Assembly: GCF_013114835.1 (NCBI RefSeq)
Contig: NZ_JAAVLW010000002.1
Coordinates: forward strand, 248,001 to 312,000
Length of the DNA: 64,000 nucleotides
DNA from: Bradyrhizobium archetypum
Lineage (GTDB): Bacteria; Pseudomonadota; Alphaproteobacteria; Rhizobiales; Xanthobacteraceae
Direction of reading: 5' to 3'
The notes under the pieces were generated by a model. The model searched no databases. It had not been told where the DNA came from and saw only the letters and a program-made list of their open reading frames with translations. This document shows, one piece after another, positions 52,388-60,933 of the stretch (position 1 is the stretch's first letter; each line of letters starts with the position of its first letter). Made by a program: the position numbers and the translations under genes.

Positions 52388-53245
52388 TCACAGGAACGGC
52401 TTTCCGCCGGTGACCGCGATGGTGGCGCCGGAGACATAGCTGGAAAGCGGATCGGCCAGCATGACGTAAGCGGTCGCCAGCTCGACGGGCTGGCCCGGGC
52501 GCTTCATCGGGACCTGCTTGCCAAAGTTCTCGACGGAGTCCTCAGGCAGGGTGGAGGGAATGAGCGGTGTCCAGATCGGCCCCGGGGCCACCGCATTGGC
52601 GCGAATGCCTTTCTCAGCCAGCATTTGCGCCAGCCCTGCCGTGAAGTTATGGATCGCTCCCTTGGTGGTCGCATAGGCCAGCAGGCTCGGGTTGGGCACA
52701 TCCGAATTGATCGACGCGGTATTGATGATGCAGCTTCCCGGCTTCATGTGGGGGACGGCGGCCTTGGTGAGATAGAACATCGCGTGGATGTTGACCTTGA
52801 AGGTCAACTCCCATTCTTCGTCGCTGATCTCGTCGATCGACTTGAAGCTGGCCTGGTGCGCCGCATTATTGACAAGGATGTCGATGCCGCCGAGCTCCGA
52901 TACGGCTTTGGCGATGAGTGCGCGGCAATGATCGGGGTGCTGGATGTCACCCGACACAAGAACGGCCTTGCGGCCTGCCTCGGTCACCAGCCGTTCGGTC
53001 TCGCGGGCGTCGTCGTGCTCATCCAGATAGGAGATCAGGACATCTGCTCCCTCCCTGGAGAACGCAATGGCCACCGCGCGCCCGATGCCGCTATCGCCAC
53101 CCGTGATGACCGCCTTTTTGCCGATGAGCCGGCCGCTGCCTTTGTAGGAAGTTTCGCCATGGTCGGGCAGCGGCTGCATCGCGCCGGTCTTGCCCGGCAT
53201 CGGCTGGTGCTGGCTGGGAAAGGGCGGGCGCGGATAGTGCAGCAT
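52388..53245 (-). CDS. SDR-family oxidoreductase (YghA-like)
   Basis: A 285-residue short-chain dehydrogenase of the long-N-terminus YghA type (HYPRPPFPSQHQPMPGKTGA before the fold). The cofactor motif is ITGGDSGIGRAVAIAFSREG, then NNAAHQASF; the catalytic residues are Ser in NTASINSD and Tyr/Lys in YATTKGAIHNF. GGAGAA precedes ATG 53245. These enzymes are often induced by stress in rhizobia and act on aldehydes or sugars; substrate unknown. Confidence 0.88.
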   Translation of the reverse strand: MLHYPRPPFPSQHQPMPGKTGAMQPLPDHGETSYKGSGRLIGKKAVITGGDSGIGRAVAIAFSREGADVLISYLDEHDDARETERLVTEAGRKAVLVSGDIQHPDHCRALIAKAVSELGGIDILVNNAAHQASFKSIDEISDEEWELTFKVNIHAMFYLTKAAVPHMKPGSCIINTASINSDVPNPSLLAYATTKGAIHNFTAGLAQMLAEKGIRANAVAPGPIWTPLIPSTLPEDSVENFGKQVPMKRPGQPVELATAYVMLADPLSSYVSGATIAVTGGKPFL

Positions 53246-53295
53246 TGTGTTTCTCCGAAAAGCACGGCGCCGGCGCCGCAGCATTCGTGCCGCGG

Positions 53296-53475
53296 CTAGG
53301 TCAGGCGATGGAGGTTTCCAAATGGGTTGAGGCTGCTGGGTTCCTTGTCCTCTTCCTCGCCCTCGCGTTGCTCGGTCTTGGCTTCTTCTTGCAGCTTGCC
53401 GTCGCCAAGCACCTCGGCAATCGCTTCCTTGGCTTTCCCTTTAGCCTGGCGCGCCGTTCGTTTGATCTTACTCAT
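53296..53475 (-). CDS. CsbD-family small stress protein
   Basis: A 59-residue protein beginning MSKIKRTARQAKGKAKEAIA, EVLGDGKLQEEAKTEQREGE, the CsbD-like pattern of general-stress proteins, with a longer C-terminal tail (KEPSSLNPFGNLHRLT) than usual. The start at 53475 follows AGG. Upstream on the reverse strand GGAAC-N16-CATT (53537-53513) is a weak EcfG-like promoter. The larger frame to 53643 is not supported. Confidence 0.8.
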   Translation of the reverse strand: MSKIKRTARQAKGKAKEAIAEVLGDGKLQEEAKTEQREGEEEDKEPSSLNPFGNLHRLT

Positions 53476-53636
53476 GGTGTTGACCTGCGCGTATTGCAGC
53501 TTGGACAAAGTCAATGTCCGACCGACGTCTTCGTTCCTGTGCGGCCCTGCCATGCCGGCGCCCCCAATGCCCGCCGCCCGCGGGGAACGTTGCGATGCTC
53601 GTCGCGCTTGGTTCGCCGGGAAGGGCGGTGAAGCCG

Positions 53637-54548
53637 ATGCCACGATTTGAACCGAAAGATCTTGATGCGCTGATCATCGGCGGCGGGCCGGCAGGGTTGA
53701 CCTGCGCGATCTATCTGGCGCGGTACCGGCGCCAGGTCGTCGTCGTTGATAGCGGGGAAAGCCGGGCGGCGCTGATTCCGGAGACGCACAACTATCCGGG
53801 CTTTGCGGATGGAATTGCCGGCCCGCGCCTGCTTGAGGCGCTCACCTCACAGGCAAAGGCCTACGGCGTCGAGATCATCGGTGATCGGATTACGGCATTG
53901 CTGCGCGTGGAGGACGGCTTCGAGGCAACGTGTTCCCGGGGGATCATCGGATCAAAGCGGGTTGTGATGGCGAGCGGATTGATCGATCACGACCTCGGCA
54001 ATCCCGAGCTTCAGCAGGCGGTTGGCAACGGGCTGGTTCGATATTGTCCGATCTGCGACGGATTCGAGGCCTCAGACCGGCGCATCGCGGTACTGGGAAA
54101 CGCCAATGAGGCGGGCACGAAGGCGCTGTTTCTGCGCACCTATTCCAAGGACGTCACGCTGCTGACGCTGGATGGCGAGGGCTGCTGCGACCAGCTCGCC
54201 CGCGAGCTGTCGCAAGCCGGCATACGCTTTCCCAAGGCGCGCGCCGTGGCCTTCCGCAAGCAGAACGGCCACATGACGGTATCCTTGAGTGACGGGACGG
54301 TCGAGGCATTCGACGTGATCTATCCCGTTTTGGGCTGCGAGGTCCGCTCCGAGCTGGGGCGGAAACTCGGCGCCCGCCACAATGATACCGGCTGCCTCGA
54401 AGTCGACGCACGTCAACGCACAAACGTAGCCGGACTCTACGCCATCGGAGACGCCGTTTCAGACCTGCACCAGATCGCGGTCGCGACTGGTCACGCTGCC
54501 GTCGCCGCCACCGATATCCATAACAGCCTGCCGCGCAATTTCCGCTGA
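53637..54548 (+). CDS. Thioredoxin-reductase-like FAD/NAD(P) oxidoreductase
   Basis: A 303-residue two-domain flavoprotein. FAD motif [20 protein letters not shown], redox-active CPICDG near residue 145 (CxxC as in thioredoxin reductases), an NAD(P) motif region [17 protein letters not shown] with altered glycines, and the FAD end motif [20 protein letters not shown]. The start is ATG 53637. The non-canonical nucleotide loop means the donor may differ from NADPH. It diverges from the CsbD gene and converges on the Rieske oxidoreductase. Confidence 0.88.
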   Translation: MPRFEPKDLDALIIGGGPAGLTCAIYLARYRRQVVVVDSGESRAALIPETHNYPGFADGIAGPRLLEALTSQAKAYGVEIIGDRITALLRVEDGFEATCSRGIIGSKRVVMASGLIDHDLGNPELQQAVGNGLVRYCPICDGFEASDRRIAVLGNANEAGTKALFLRTYSKDVTLLTLDGEGCCDQLARELSQAGIRFPKARAVAFRKQNGHMTVSLSDGTVEAFDVIYPVLGCEVRSELGRKLGARHNDTGCLEVDARQRTNVAGLYAIGDAVSDLHQIAVATGHAAVAATDIHNSLPRNFR

Positions 54549-54563
54549 CGGCAGCATGGGAGG

Positions 54564-56102
54564 TTATGGCTGATCCGCGATGTCAGCCCCGGCCAGCGGG
54601 CTGACCGCGGGAGCGTTGAGCGGCGTGCCGTCGAATGCGAAGTGAGACCCGTGGCACGGGCAGTCCCAGCATGTCTCGAACGAATTCCAGTGCAGGTGGC
54701 AGCCGATATGCGTGCAGGCTGCGGAACGGGCGTAGAGCTTGCCGGCCTCATCGCGATAGGCGGCGATCTTGCTGAGGCCGTGCCGGATGATGGCGCCATG
54801 GCCGGCTTTCAAATCGCCCACTGCGCTCAGCTCGCCAGGCGCGAGATATTCGGCGAAATTCTTCAAGGGGGTCAGGTTCTCCTTGATGAAATTGCCGACG
54901 GCCGCAGGGGTCTTGCGCGAGGGCTCGTAAACCTCGGCCCACTTTGCGTCGCGGCCGAGGATCAATGCTGAGTTGATCATAGCACCCACCACGCCGTGGG
55001 TCATGCCCTGGCCGGAATCGCCGGTATGCACGTAGATATTGTCGTTCCCTGGATTCCTGCCGATGAAGCCCGCATAATCGATGGTCTCTAGAACTTGCCC
55101 CGACCACCGGTGGGTGACGTCCTGGACGTGAGGGATCAGGTTGCGGGCCCAGGCTTCGAGGCTCTGAAAACGCACCTCGGCATCGTCGGCTTCACCGCTC
55201 TTGTGATCGGCGCCGCCGACGATCACGTAGTCGGTCTGCCCTTCGCCCGGTTGCAGCCGCACATAGTGATAGGGATCCAGCGTGTCCCAGTACAGGGCAT
55301 CAGGAATAGCATCCTTCCGGATCGAAAACGCCATCGCATAAGTGCGATAGGGCGCCATCTTGGTGTGCAAGGCAAATCGATCCACAATCGGCGAGTTCGT
55401 CGCCACCACCGCCGCGCGCGCCACGACCTTGCCGCCGCCGGTTGAGACGACCACCTTGCCGTCGTCGCGCTCTTCGATGGACTCGACCACCGTGCCGGCG
55501 TGGAACGTCCCACCCTTCGCTTCGACGATCGCGGCAAGCGCTTTGAGATATTTCAGAGGATGAAACGTACCCTGCCGCGGGTAGCGCAGCACGTGTTGTT
55601 GCTCGCAGTGTGAGAATGGGACGCCAACGAGCCGATGGACATGCGCGCCCACCTTGCGAGCTGCTTCCAATTCGTCATCGATGATTTTTGAATCGGTATT
55701 GAGCGCCTGAAAGAGATAGCCGTCGAGCCGCCGGAAATCGCATTCGATGGATTCCCTGTTCTGCACCTCTTCGATGCGATCGATCGCAGCCGACTGGCTT
55801 TCATGGAAAAGACGCGAAACGTCTTCGCCGCGAAGTCTGATCAGCGCCGAGATCAGGTCGTCGCAAGGTGAGCCGAGATGCGCCGTGGTTCGCGCCGTCA
55901 TGCCGCCGGCGATATCACTGCGGTCGATCAGCGTGACGCGTAATCCCTCGATGGTGAGCTCGTAGGCGGTAGAAATTCCTGCGATCCCCGTGCCAATCAC
56001 GACGACGTCGCACTCGCTGTCGCTTTGCAGCGGTGCTGCGTTGGGGGCGACTGCGACCTCCATCCATAGCGACCTGCTGCGGCGATCGGCGAAATGGCTC
56101 AT
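54564..56102 (-). CDS. FAD-dependent oxidoreductase with C-terminal Rieske 2Fe-2S domain
   Basis: A 512-residue protein. Residues about 25-390 form a DAO-type flavoprotein (VVVIGTGIAGISTAYELTIE, DRSDIAGGMTARTTAHLGSP, NIYVHTGDSGQGMTHG). The last 90 residues are a Rieske domain with ligands in CTHIGCHLHW and CPCHGSHFAFDG. There is no Tat signal, so it is cytoplasmic. This fusion family is common in Bradyrhizobium and Mycobacterium; its substrate is unknown. A candidate stress promoter lies 36 bases upstream. Confidence 0.9.
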   Translation of the reverse strand: MSHFADRRSRSLWMEVAVAPNAAPLQSDSECDVVVIGTGIAGISTAYELTIEGLRVTLIDRSDIAGGMTARTTAHLGSPCDDLISALIRLRGEDVSRLFHESQSAAIDRIEEVQNRESIECDFRRLDGYLFQALNTDSKIIDDELEAARKVGAHVHRLVGVPFSHCEQQHVLRYPRQGTFHPLKYLKALAAIVEAKGGTFHAGTVVESIEERDDGKVVVSTGGGKVVARAAVVATNSPIVDRFALHTKMAPYRTYAMAFSIRKDAIPDALYWDTLDPYHYVRLQPGEGQTDYVIVGGADHKSGEADDAEVRFQSLEAWARNLIPHVQDVTHRWSGQVLETIDYAGFIGRNPGNDNIYVHTGDSGQGMTHGVVGAMINSALILGRDAKWAEVYEPSRKTPAAVGNFIKENLTPLKNFAEYLAPGELSAVGDLKAGHGAIIRHGLSKIAAYRDEAGKLYARSAACTHIGCHLHWNSFETCWDCPCHGSHFAFDGTPLNAPAVSPLAGADIADQP

Positions 56103-56137
56103 CCAAAAACCCGGTAACTGAATAATAGTCGAAGACC

Positions 56138-56162
56138 AACAGCGGATCGACCCGTTGGTTCC
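56138..56162 (-). promoter_or_regulatory. EcfG-like promoter (one mismatch)
   Basis: On the reverse strand GGAAC (56162-56158), 16 bases, TGTT (56141-56138), about 36 bases before the Rieske oxidoreductase start. Confidence 0.4.
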
Positions 56163-56186
56163 CGGGTTCCGCCGCGATCAGTTGTG

Positions 56187-56909
56187 TCACATCAGCTCCA
56201 TCAGGCGCCGGGCATCAGCCGGAGCAGCGCTTTTCTGGTCATTGTCGAAGTAGACGAACACGTCGCAGCCCTGCCTTTTCCAGGATCTGATGCGACGGGC
56301 CCAATCGGCAAGAGCGGCCTCGCCGTAGTGGTCCTTGTAGCGGCCCCCAGGACCGTGCCCGCGGACGTAGACGAAATCGGCGGTGCGCTTCCAGGGTGCC
56401 GGTGCGTCATGATGGTCGGAGATGCAAAGCGAGATGTTTTGCTCGCGCAGCAGCCGGATTATTCCGGGCTCGTACCAGCTCGGATGCCTGAATTCGAAAC
56501 TGTAGCGGCGCTTCCTCGAGAGTAGTTTAAAGAAGGAGGCAAGGCGATCGGCATTGGCGTGGAAGTTCGGAGGTAGCTGAAACAGCACCGGCCCTGCTTT
56601 CCTGCCGAGCAGGGAGAGGCGGCTTTCAAGCAGTTCGAGGCTGTTGACCGAATTCTCCGACAGGCGCTTCCAGTGGGTGATGAATTTGGATGCCTTCCAG
56701 GCGAAAACGAAATCACGCCCGGTCTGGGCTCGCCAGCTCTTTACGGCCTCCGGAGTTGGCGTCCGGTAAAACACGCCGTTCAATTCGGTCGTCGGAAACT
56801 GACCGGCATAAAATGGCAATTGCTGCTTGAGCGGCAGGCCCTTGGGAAAGAACGGCCCGCGCCAGGAATCGTAGTGCCAGCCCGACGTGCCAATCAGTAC
56901 CCGGGGCAT
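56187..56909 (-). CDS. DUF72-domain TIM-barrel protein
   Basis: A 240-residue protein of the DUF72 (YecE-like) family: IGTSGWHYDSWRGPFFPKGL at the start, PFYAGQFPTTELNGVFYRTP, FVFAWKASKFITHWKRL and FVYVRGHGPGGRYKDHYG. The fold resembles xylose isomerase but no function is established. The start is ATG 56909. Just upstream, on the same strand, is the end of a lost alcohol dehydrogenase gene. Confidence 0.88.
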   Translation of the reverse strand: MPRVLIGTSGWHYDSWRGPFFPKGLPLKQQLPFYAGQFPTTELNGVFYRTPTPEAVKSWRAQTGRDFVFAWKASKFITHWKRLSENSVNSLELLESRLSLLGRKAGPVLFQLPPNFHANADRLASFFKLLSRKRRYSFEFRHPSWYEPGIIRLLREQNISLCISDHHDAPAPWKRTADFVYVRGHGPGGRYKDHYGEAALADWARRIRSWKRQGCDVFVYFDNDQKSAAPADARRLMELM

Positions 56910-56913
56910 GGCA

Positions 56914-56979
56914 TCACGGCTTCAGAACGACCTTGATGCAGCGGATATTGTCCTCGCCATGCCGCGCCCATGCTCTCAT
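56914..56979 (-). pseudogene. C-terminal remnant of a zinc-dependent alcohol dehydrogenase
   Basis: Directly upstream of the DUF72 gene the reverse strand encodes ARHGEDNIRCIKVVLKP and a stop at 56914. Ending in CIKVVLKP is typical of zinc-dependent alcohol dehydrogenases in this genus. Nothing upstream (56980-57148) continues the gene, so this appears to be the tail of a deleted copy. The stretch is short, so chance resemblance cannot be excluded. Confidence 0.5.
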
Positions 56980-57148
56980 CGTCGAAATCCTCCGCTATCC
57001 GATCAGCATGAAAATGATCGGAGACAGGGAGTTGTTCCTGCATCGGGAAGCACCGCCTGTAGCTTCGAGTGGATTGGATGCCATTGCCGAGCGATCGCGC
57101 TGACTACCGAGCGAAGGCAGCCATTCGACGATGGTAGGTACGTGAGGA

Positions 57149-57460
57149 TCACGCCCGGCCGGACTTCTCTCGAAGGTCGTCGAGCTCCACGAGATAGGCC
57201 AGCAGCAGGTCGCCCTGCGGCTGCGCGGCATCCCGCGCGGCTTCGCGGTACATGGCAATTTCGCGCTCGGTCGAGCGGCGCACCCGGAGGCGCGCCTTGC
57301 CGTCCCACAGCGATACGCCATTCGACATCAGGTCCGCGATGTCCTGACGCAGCCAGCGCTCATGACAAAGTTGCTGAGATTCTCGCAAGTTCTTGGCTTC
57401 GAAAGCCAGAATGGGTTTTCCAGCGATATCCAGGGTAAAAATCGGAGGCGGCAGCGTCAT
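57149..57460 (-). CDS. Conserved hypothetical protein (103 residues)
   Basis: A soluble protein with IFTLDIAGKPILAFEAKNLR, SQQLCHERWLRQDIADLMSN and STEREIAMYREAARDAAQPQ. The clear amphipathic patterning and the coupled upstream gene support coding. No family is recognised beyond recall of similar rhizobial proteins. Its ATG overlaps the stop of a 37-residue membrane peptide gene. Confidence 0.75.
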   Translation of the reverse strand: MTLPPPIFTLDIAGKPILAFEAKNLRESQQLCHERWLRQDIADLMSNGVSLWDGKARLRVRRSTEREIAMYREAARDAAQPQGDLLLAYLVELDDLREKSGRA

Positions 57461-57570
57461 CCGACCCAGGCCATATGTCTGATGACAAGGAAGAGGTTGA
57501 CGGCGCCGAGGGTGATGAGTGCGCTGGACATTCCGATCCGCATTGCAATCCGAATGACAGTTAGGCTCAT
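57457..57570 (-). CDS. 37-residue single-pass membrane peptide, coupled to the next gene
   Basis: ATG 57570 opens MSLTVIRIAMRIGMSSALIT, LGAVNLFLVIRHMAWVG and a TGA that overlaps the next ATG (ATGA). The peptide is almost entirely one hydrophobic helix with two arginines. The exact overlap with a well-supported gene makes it a credible translationally coupled small gene. No function known. Confidence 0.6.
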   Translation of the reverse strand: MSLTVIRIAMRIGMSSALITLGAVNLFLVIRHMAWVG

Positions 57571-57889
57571 GCCGGTGGCCCGATCTTATCCGTTAAACGA
57601 TCGAGATCTCTGCAATCGAAGAGCGCCGTAACGAATCGGATTTCGAGAACGTCCGGCAGCCCCTGCAAAAATAGCCTGCAGGCCGTTCGTCGTCTGTCCG
57701 ATCCCTGACACATAGTATCCGGAAATATGGTTCGAAACGCTGACCACTGTCGGGCAGGGGAGTCCCGCGCGGCAAGAACCGGGGCCGGCAGCCGGCCCGA
57801 CCGGCAACCGCGCAAGGGAACGATCGAGAATATCGCAGATTGATACGGAAGCTGCCGGAATTAGCCCAGCTAGAGAAGAGGGACTCGAA
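57571..57889. other. 319-base interval without a recognised gene
   Basis: Frames in this interval lack ribosome sites and family resemblance. It contains a GC-rich palindrome GGGCCGGC-A-GCCGGCCC at 57782-57798 and a GGAAC at 57817 without a matching -10 CGTT, so the promoter of the DUF4142 gene is not identified with certainty. Confidence 0.5.
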
Positions 57890-58438
57890 ATGAAATATCT
57901 TGCCTCATGCTTTGCGCTCGTTCTTCTGGCGACACCCACCATGGCGCAGTCGGTCGGAGAGAAGACCGGGATTAACTCAACTCTCGGAATCACTCCGGCA
58001 ACGGAAGATTTCGTGAAACAGGCTGCGATCAGCGACATGTTCGAGATCCAGTCCAGCCAGCTCGCGCAGCAGCGCGGCGATGCGGCCGATAAATCTTTTG
58101 CCGCCACCATGATCAAGGATCATGAGAAGACGGCAAGCGATTTGAAAGCAATGGTTTCGAGCGGTGACGTGAAGGTGACGTTGCCGACCGAGCTCGACAG
58201 TACGCACCAGAGCAAGATCGACAAATTGAAAGCGCTCAAGAGCGGCGATTTCAGCGCCCGCTATCAGCTCGATCAGGTGAGCGGTCACAAGGACGCCGTA
58301 TCGCTGTTCGAGCGCTACGCCAAGGGCGGCGATCATCCGAAACTGAAGGAGTGGGCGAACAAGATGCTTCCGACGCTGCGCCACCATTTCCAAATGGCGC
58401 AGGAGTTGGCTGCGGGAAAGACGGTCGGGAAGCACTAA
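57890..58438 (+). CDS. DUF4142-domain exported protein
   Basis: A 182-residue periplasmic protein. The signal peptide (MKYLASCFALVLLATPTMAQ) is followed by the DUF4142 ferritin-like four-helix pattern: TEDFVKQAAISDMFEIQSSQ, FAATMIKDHEKTASDLKAMV, YQLDQVSGHKDAVSLFERYA and MLPTLRHHFQMAQELAAGK. GAGGGAC precedes the ATG. The family is common and multi-copy in rhizobia and often stress-induced; metal binding by the His/Glu positions is possible but unproven. Confidence 0.88.
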   Translation: MKYLASCFALVLLATPTMAQSVGEKTGINSTLGITPATEDFVKQAAISDMFEIQSSQLAQQRGDAADKSFAATMIKDHEKTASDLKAMVSSGDVKVTLPTELDSTHQSKIDKLKALKSGDFSARYQLDQVSGHKDAVSLFERYAKGGDHPKLKEWANKMLPTLRHHFQMAQELAAGKTVGKH

Positions 58439-58525
58439 AATGCGCGGCCGCGCATTGGTAGCGGGCACTTAGAGTGCCTGCAAGGCAACGCCCGCGCGAT
58501 CTGTTGAACAGCGAGGATGAGTAAG

Positions 58526-58756
58526 ATGGCGAAGAAGGCAAAGAAACGAAGATATTCAAAGGGAGCGGCAAAGAAGGTCGGCCGCGCCATGAAGAAGCGC
58601 AAATCCGGCACGCTGAAGAGCGGCCGATCCGGCAAGAAGGTGAAAAGCAGGAAGCAGGCGATCGCGATCGGCCTGTCGCAAGCGCGGAAGAAAGGCGCCA
58701 AGGTGCCCAAGAAGGGGTCAAAGAAACGCTCGAAGAAGCGTGCAGCGAAGTCTTGA
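58526..58756 (+). CDS. Lys/Arg/Ser-rich basic protein (DUF6496-like)
   Basis: A 76-residue extremely basic protein (KKAKKRRYSKGAAKKVGRAM, KKRKSGTLKSGRSGKKVKSR, KGSKKRSKKRAAKS) with a central KQAIAIGLSQARKKGA motif. The latter is the mark of small histone-like DUF6496 proteins. It probably binds DNA or RNA. GAGG lies nine bases before ATG 58526; ATG 58517 is an alternative. Confidence 0.8.
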   Translation: MAKKAKKRRYSKGAAKKVGRAMKKRKSGTLKSGRSGKKVKSRKQAIAIGLSQARKKGAKVPKKGSKKRSKKRAAKS

Positions 58757-58761
58757 AGGAC

Positions 58762-58917
58762 TCAGTCCGACCGGGTCAGATCGGCGGCCGGATAGGCCAC
58801 CATCCAGTCGTCCAGCAATTCATCTCCGAAGTCATCGAGTGCGCGAAACCGGTAGCGCTCGGGATTTCGGGGCGAGGAGATTTTGCGGTTTCGAGGGAAT
58901 GTCAGTCTTGGTGTCAT
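58762..58917 (-). CDS. Possible 51-residue hypothetical protein
   Basis: A reverse-strand frame MTPRLTFPRNRKISSPRNPE, RYRFRALDDFGDELLDDWMV, AYPAADLTRSD looks protein-like in its second half. There is no evident ribosome site or family. It converges on the basic-protein gene and lies in the 273 bases before the SDR stop. Confidence 0.35.
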   Translation of the reverse strand: MTPRLTFPRNRKISSPRNPERYRFRALDDFGDELLDDWMVAYPAADLTRSD

Positions 58918-59029
58918 CGATGTTCGCCGCTCCGCCCGCGTCCCCCCCTGTCCGCATGATGGGCAGAGATAGAACGGCGGGCGGCTGACGGGGGTTCCCG
59001 TGACCTCATGAAAAAGCGGGGCAGCGCTA

Positions 59030-59794
59030 CTACGCCAGCGGCGGCTGGCCGTTGGAAGCGGAAACGCCGCCGTCCACGGCCACATTTGCCCCCGTTACGA
59101 AACTGGCCTCGTCGCTGGCGAGAAACGCAATGACGGCGGCAACTTCGTGCGGCTCGCAAACTCGTCCGAGCGGAATTCGCTCCCGGAACTTGGCCATCAG
59201 CTCCTCATCTTCCATCATGTCGGCGGTCATGCCGGTCCGCGTCAGGCTGGGACAGACGGAATTGACCCGAATGCCTTTCCTGCCGAGGTCCAGCGCCAGC
59301 GACCGCGTCAGGTTGACGACGGCGCCCTTGGCGGCGTTGTAGGGACTGGTTGCCCAGTCGCCCCCGGTTCCGGATACCGAGGCGGTATTGACGATCGAAC
59401 CCCTTGTCTTTTCGAGATGCGGCAGGGCGGCGCGGCAGCCGTAGAAGACGCCGTCGAGGTCGGTCGCCATCACGGTACGCCACTGATCGTTGCTGATTTC
59501 GGCGGGGTCGCCGCCTTCGTACACGCCGGCATTGTTGACCAGGACATCCAGCCGTCCAAAGCGCTTCGCGACGGTCGTCACCATGGCGTCGACAGCGTCG
59601 CTATCGGAGACGTCAGCGAGATGCGCCATAGTGAGTTGCGCCGGCATATCCTTCGCGACATTGGCCAGCAACATTTCGTTGCGATCCACCAGGGCGACGC
59701 GCGCGCCTTCCGACGAGAAGCGCCGCGCGGTGGCTTCGCCAATGCCGGAGGCCGCGCCGGTGATGATCGCGACCTTTCCTTCAAAGCGCTTCAT
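59030..59794 (-). CDS. SDR-family NAD(P)-dependent oxidoreductase
   Basis: A 254-residue classical short-chain dehydrogenase. Cofactor motif ITGAASGIGEATARRF, NNAGVYEGG, catalytic Ser in NTASVSGTGG, Tyr and Lys in PYNAAKGAVVNLTRSLALDL, and a C-terminal GANVAVDGGVSASNG. Its substrate is not predictable; glucose dehydrogenase-like and cyclohexanol-like enzymes are close. It lies 45 bases downstream of the CBS-domain gene start side, both on the reverse strand, so they may share a transcript. Confidence 0.88.
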   Translation of the reverse strand: MKRFEGKVAIITGAASGIGEATARRFSSEGARVALVDRNEMLLANVAKDMPAQLTMAHLADVSDSDAVDAMVTTVAKRFGRLDVLVNNAGVYEGGDPAEISNDQWRTVMATDLDGVFYGCRAALPHLEKTRGSIVNTASVSGTGGDWATSPYNAAKGAVVNLTRSLALDLGRKGIRVNSVCPSLTRTGMTADMMEDEELMAKFRERIPLGRVCEPHEVAAVIAFLASDEASFVTGANVAVDGGVSASNGQPPLA

Positions 59795-59839
59795 GGCCGC
59801 TTATTCCAGGACAGCGCTGTCCGATCGGCTTCGCGCAGA

Positions 59840-60271
59840 TCAAACCTGTGCATGCTGGCCGCCCGGGCGTGAAATTCGGCCCAACGCTGCTCCCGTGCCG
59901 TTACCGCCTTGCACCAGCGCGATATCGCCCAACGCAATGATGCCGACAAGCTGTTTGTTGCGATTGAGGACCGGCAGACGGCGAACCTGAATGTCGCCCA
60001 TGTTCGCACTCACCTCGTCGAGATCCTGATCTTCGTAGCAGTATTTCACATCGGCCGTCATTGCATCGCCGACCCGTGCCTCGGGTCCTCGGCCCATGCC
60101 GATACCGCGGATCGCGATATCGCGATCGGAGATCATGCCGACCAGGCGGTTGTTGTCGGTCACCGGCAACAACCCGACGCCGAGCGCTGCCATGGCCTGC
60201 GCGGCGTCCTTCAACGTATCGTCGGGAGTACAGAGTTGAACCTCTGGCGTCATCGCATCGGAAACTTTCAT
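59840..60271 (-). CDS. Tandem CBS-domain protein
   Basis: A 143-residue protein made of two CBS domains: VSDAMTPEVQLCTPDDTLKD with VGLLPVTDNNRLVGMISDRD, and VGDAMTADVKYCYEDQDLDE with VRRLPVLNRNKQLVGIIALG. Such proteins bind adenine nucleotides and sense energy state. GGAGAGA precedes ATG 60271, so the extension to 60301 is rejected. A candidate EcfG promoter lies 36 bases upstream. It is first in a reverse-strand pair with the SDR gene. Confidence 0.88.
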   Translation of the reverse strand: MKVSDAMTPEVQLCTPDDTLKDAAQAMAALGVGLLPVTDNNRLVGMISDRDIAIRGIGMGRGPEARVGDAMTADVKYCYEDQDLDEVSANMGDIQVRRLPVLNRNKQLVGIIALGDIALVQGGNGTGAALGRISRPGGQHAQV

Positions 60272-60306
60272 GGGAATCTCTCCATCTGTCCGTTGCTTCA
60301 CCCGCT

Positions 60307-60331
60307 AACAGGCATCGCCGACCGCCGTTCC
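60307..60331 (-). promoter_or_regulatory. EcfG-like promoter (one mismatch)
   Basis: On the reverse strand GGAAC (60331-60327), 16 bases, TGTT (60310-60307), ahead of the CBS-domain gene. Confidence 0.48.
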
Positions 60332-60414
60332 TGCGGCCACATGAAATTTTCCAGATGTGATAAGGAGAGACTTCAGCCGAGCTGAAATCTCTGCCGAAAT
60401 CTCTCCTGGATCTG

Positions 60415-60741
60415 CTACCAGCGGTCGTTGTCGACGCCAACACCCACGCTCACGCCAGGAGCGCGGATTCCGACGCCGGCCCGAGGTCCGTCATCCCAAT
60501 CGCGATAGCGCCGATGTTCGATATATCGCTCGCGCGGCGCATAGGCGTATGAATCCCGTACGATCACTCGGCTGCCGCCGCGCGTGCGATAGCAGCGTCC
60601 ATTGTCGTCACAGACCATGCGGACCTGCTGTATCAGATCGGAGTTCGTATATTCACTCTCGGTATAGACGTCAGATGCATTTGCGCTGCCGATCACGAGC
60701 GTTCCCGCGCCGGCCAACAAGCCGATTGCAATCTTCCGCAT
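60415..60741 (-). CDS. Small exported hypothetical protein, Arg/Tyr-rich
   Basis: A 108-residue protein with a signal peptide (MRKIAIGLLAGAGTLVIGSA NA) and a mature part containing RMVCDDNGRCYRTRGGSRVI, SYAYAPRERYIEHRRYRDWD and a Gly/Val-rich end (VGVGVDNDRW). One disulphide is possible between the two cysteines. AAGGAGG precedes ATG 60741, so the frame to 60912 is rejected. The pattern resembles small rhizobial envelope proteins next to DUF1236 genes; it diverges from one here. Confidence 0.75.
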   Translation of the reverse strand: MRKIAIGLLAGAGTLVIGSANASDVYTESEYTNSDLIQQVRMVCDDNGRCYRTRGGSRVIVRDSYAYAPRERYIEHRRYRDWDDGPRAGVGIRAPGVSVGVGVDNDRW

Positions 60742-60856
60742 AAGTTCCTCCTTGTTCGAATGCTGCCCGGGGCTCAAAGCGCCGCATCCGCTTTGGTTCC
60801 GATCGCAGAAACCAACGAGGTGGAGGTTCCGTGAATAGGCGCACTGCATAGAGGAA

Positions 60857-60882
60857 GGAACAGCGTCAAGAAGCGCAGAGTT
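60857..60882 (+). promoter_or_regulatory. EcfG-like promoter (one mismatch)
   Basis: GGAAC (60857-60861), 17 bases, AGTT (60879-60882), 52 bases before the long DUF1236 gene. Confidence 0.45.
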
Positions 60883-60933
60883 ATCGTTCCGTCGGAAGAC
60901 CCAATCTTCCAAGAACGGAACGAGGAGCGGAAC

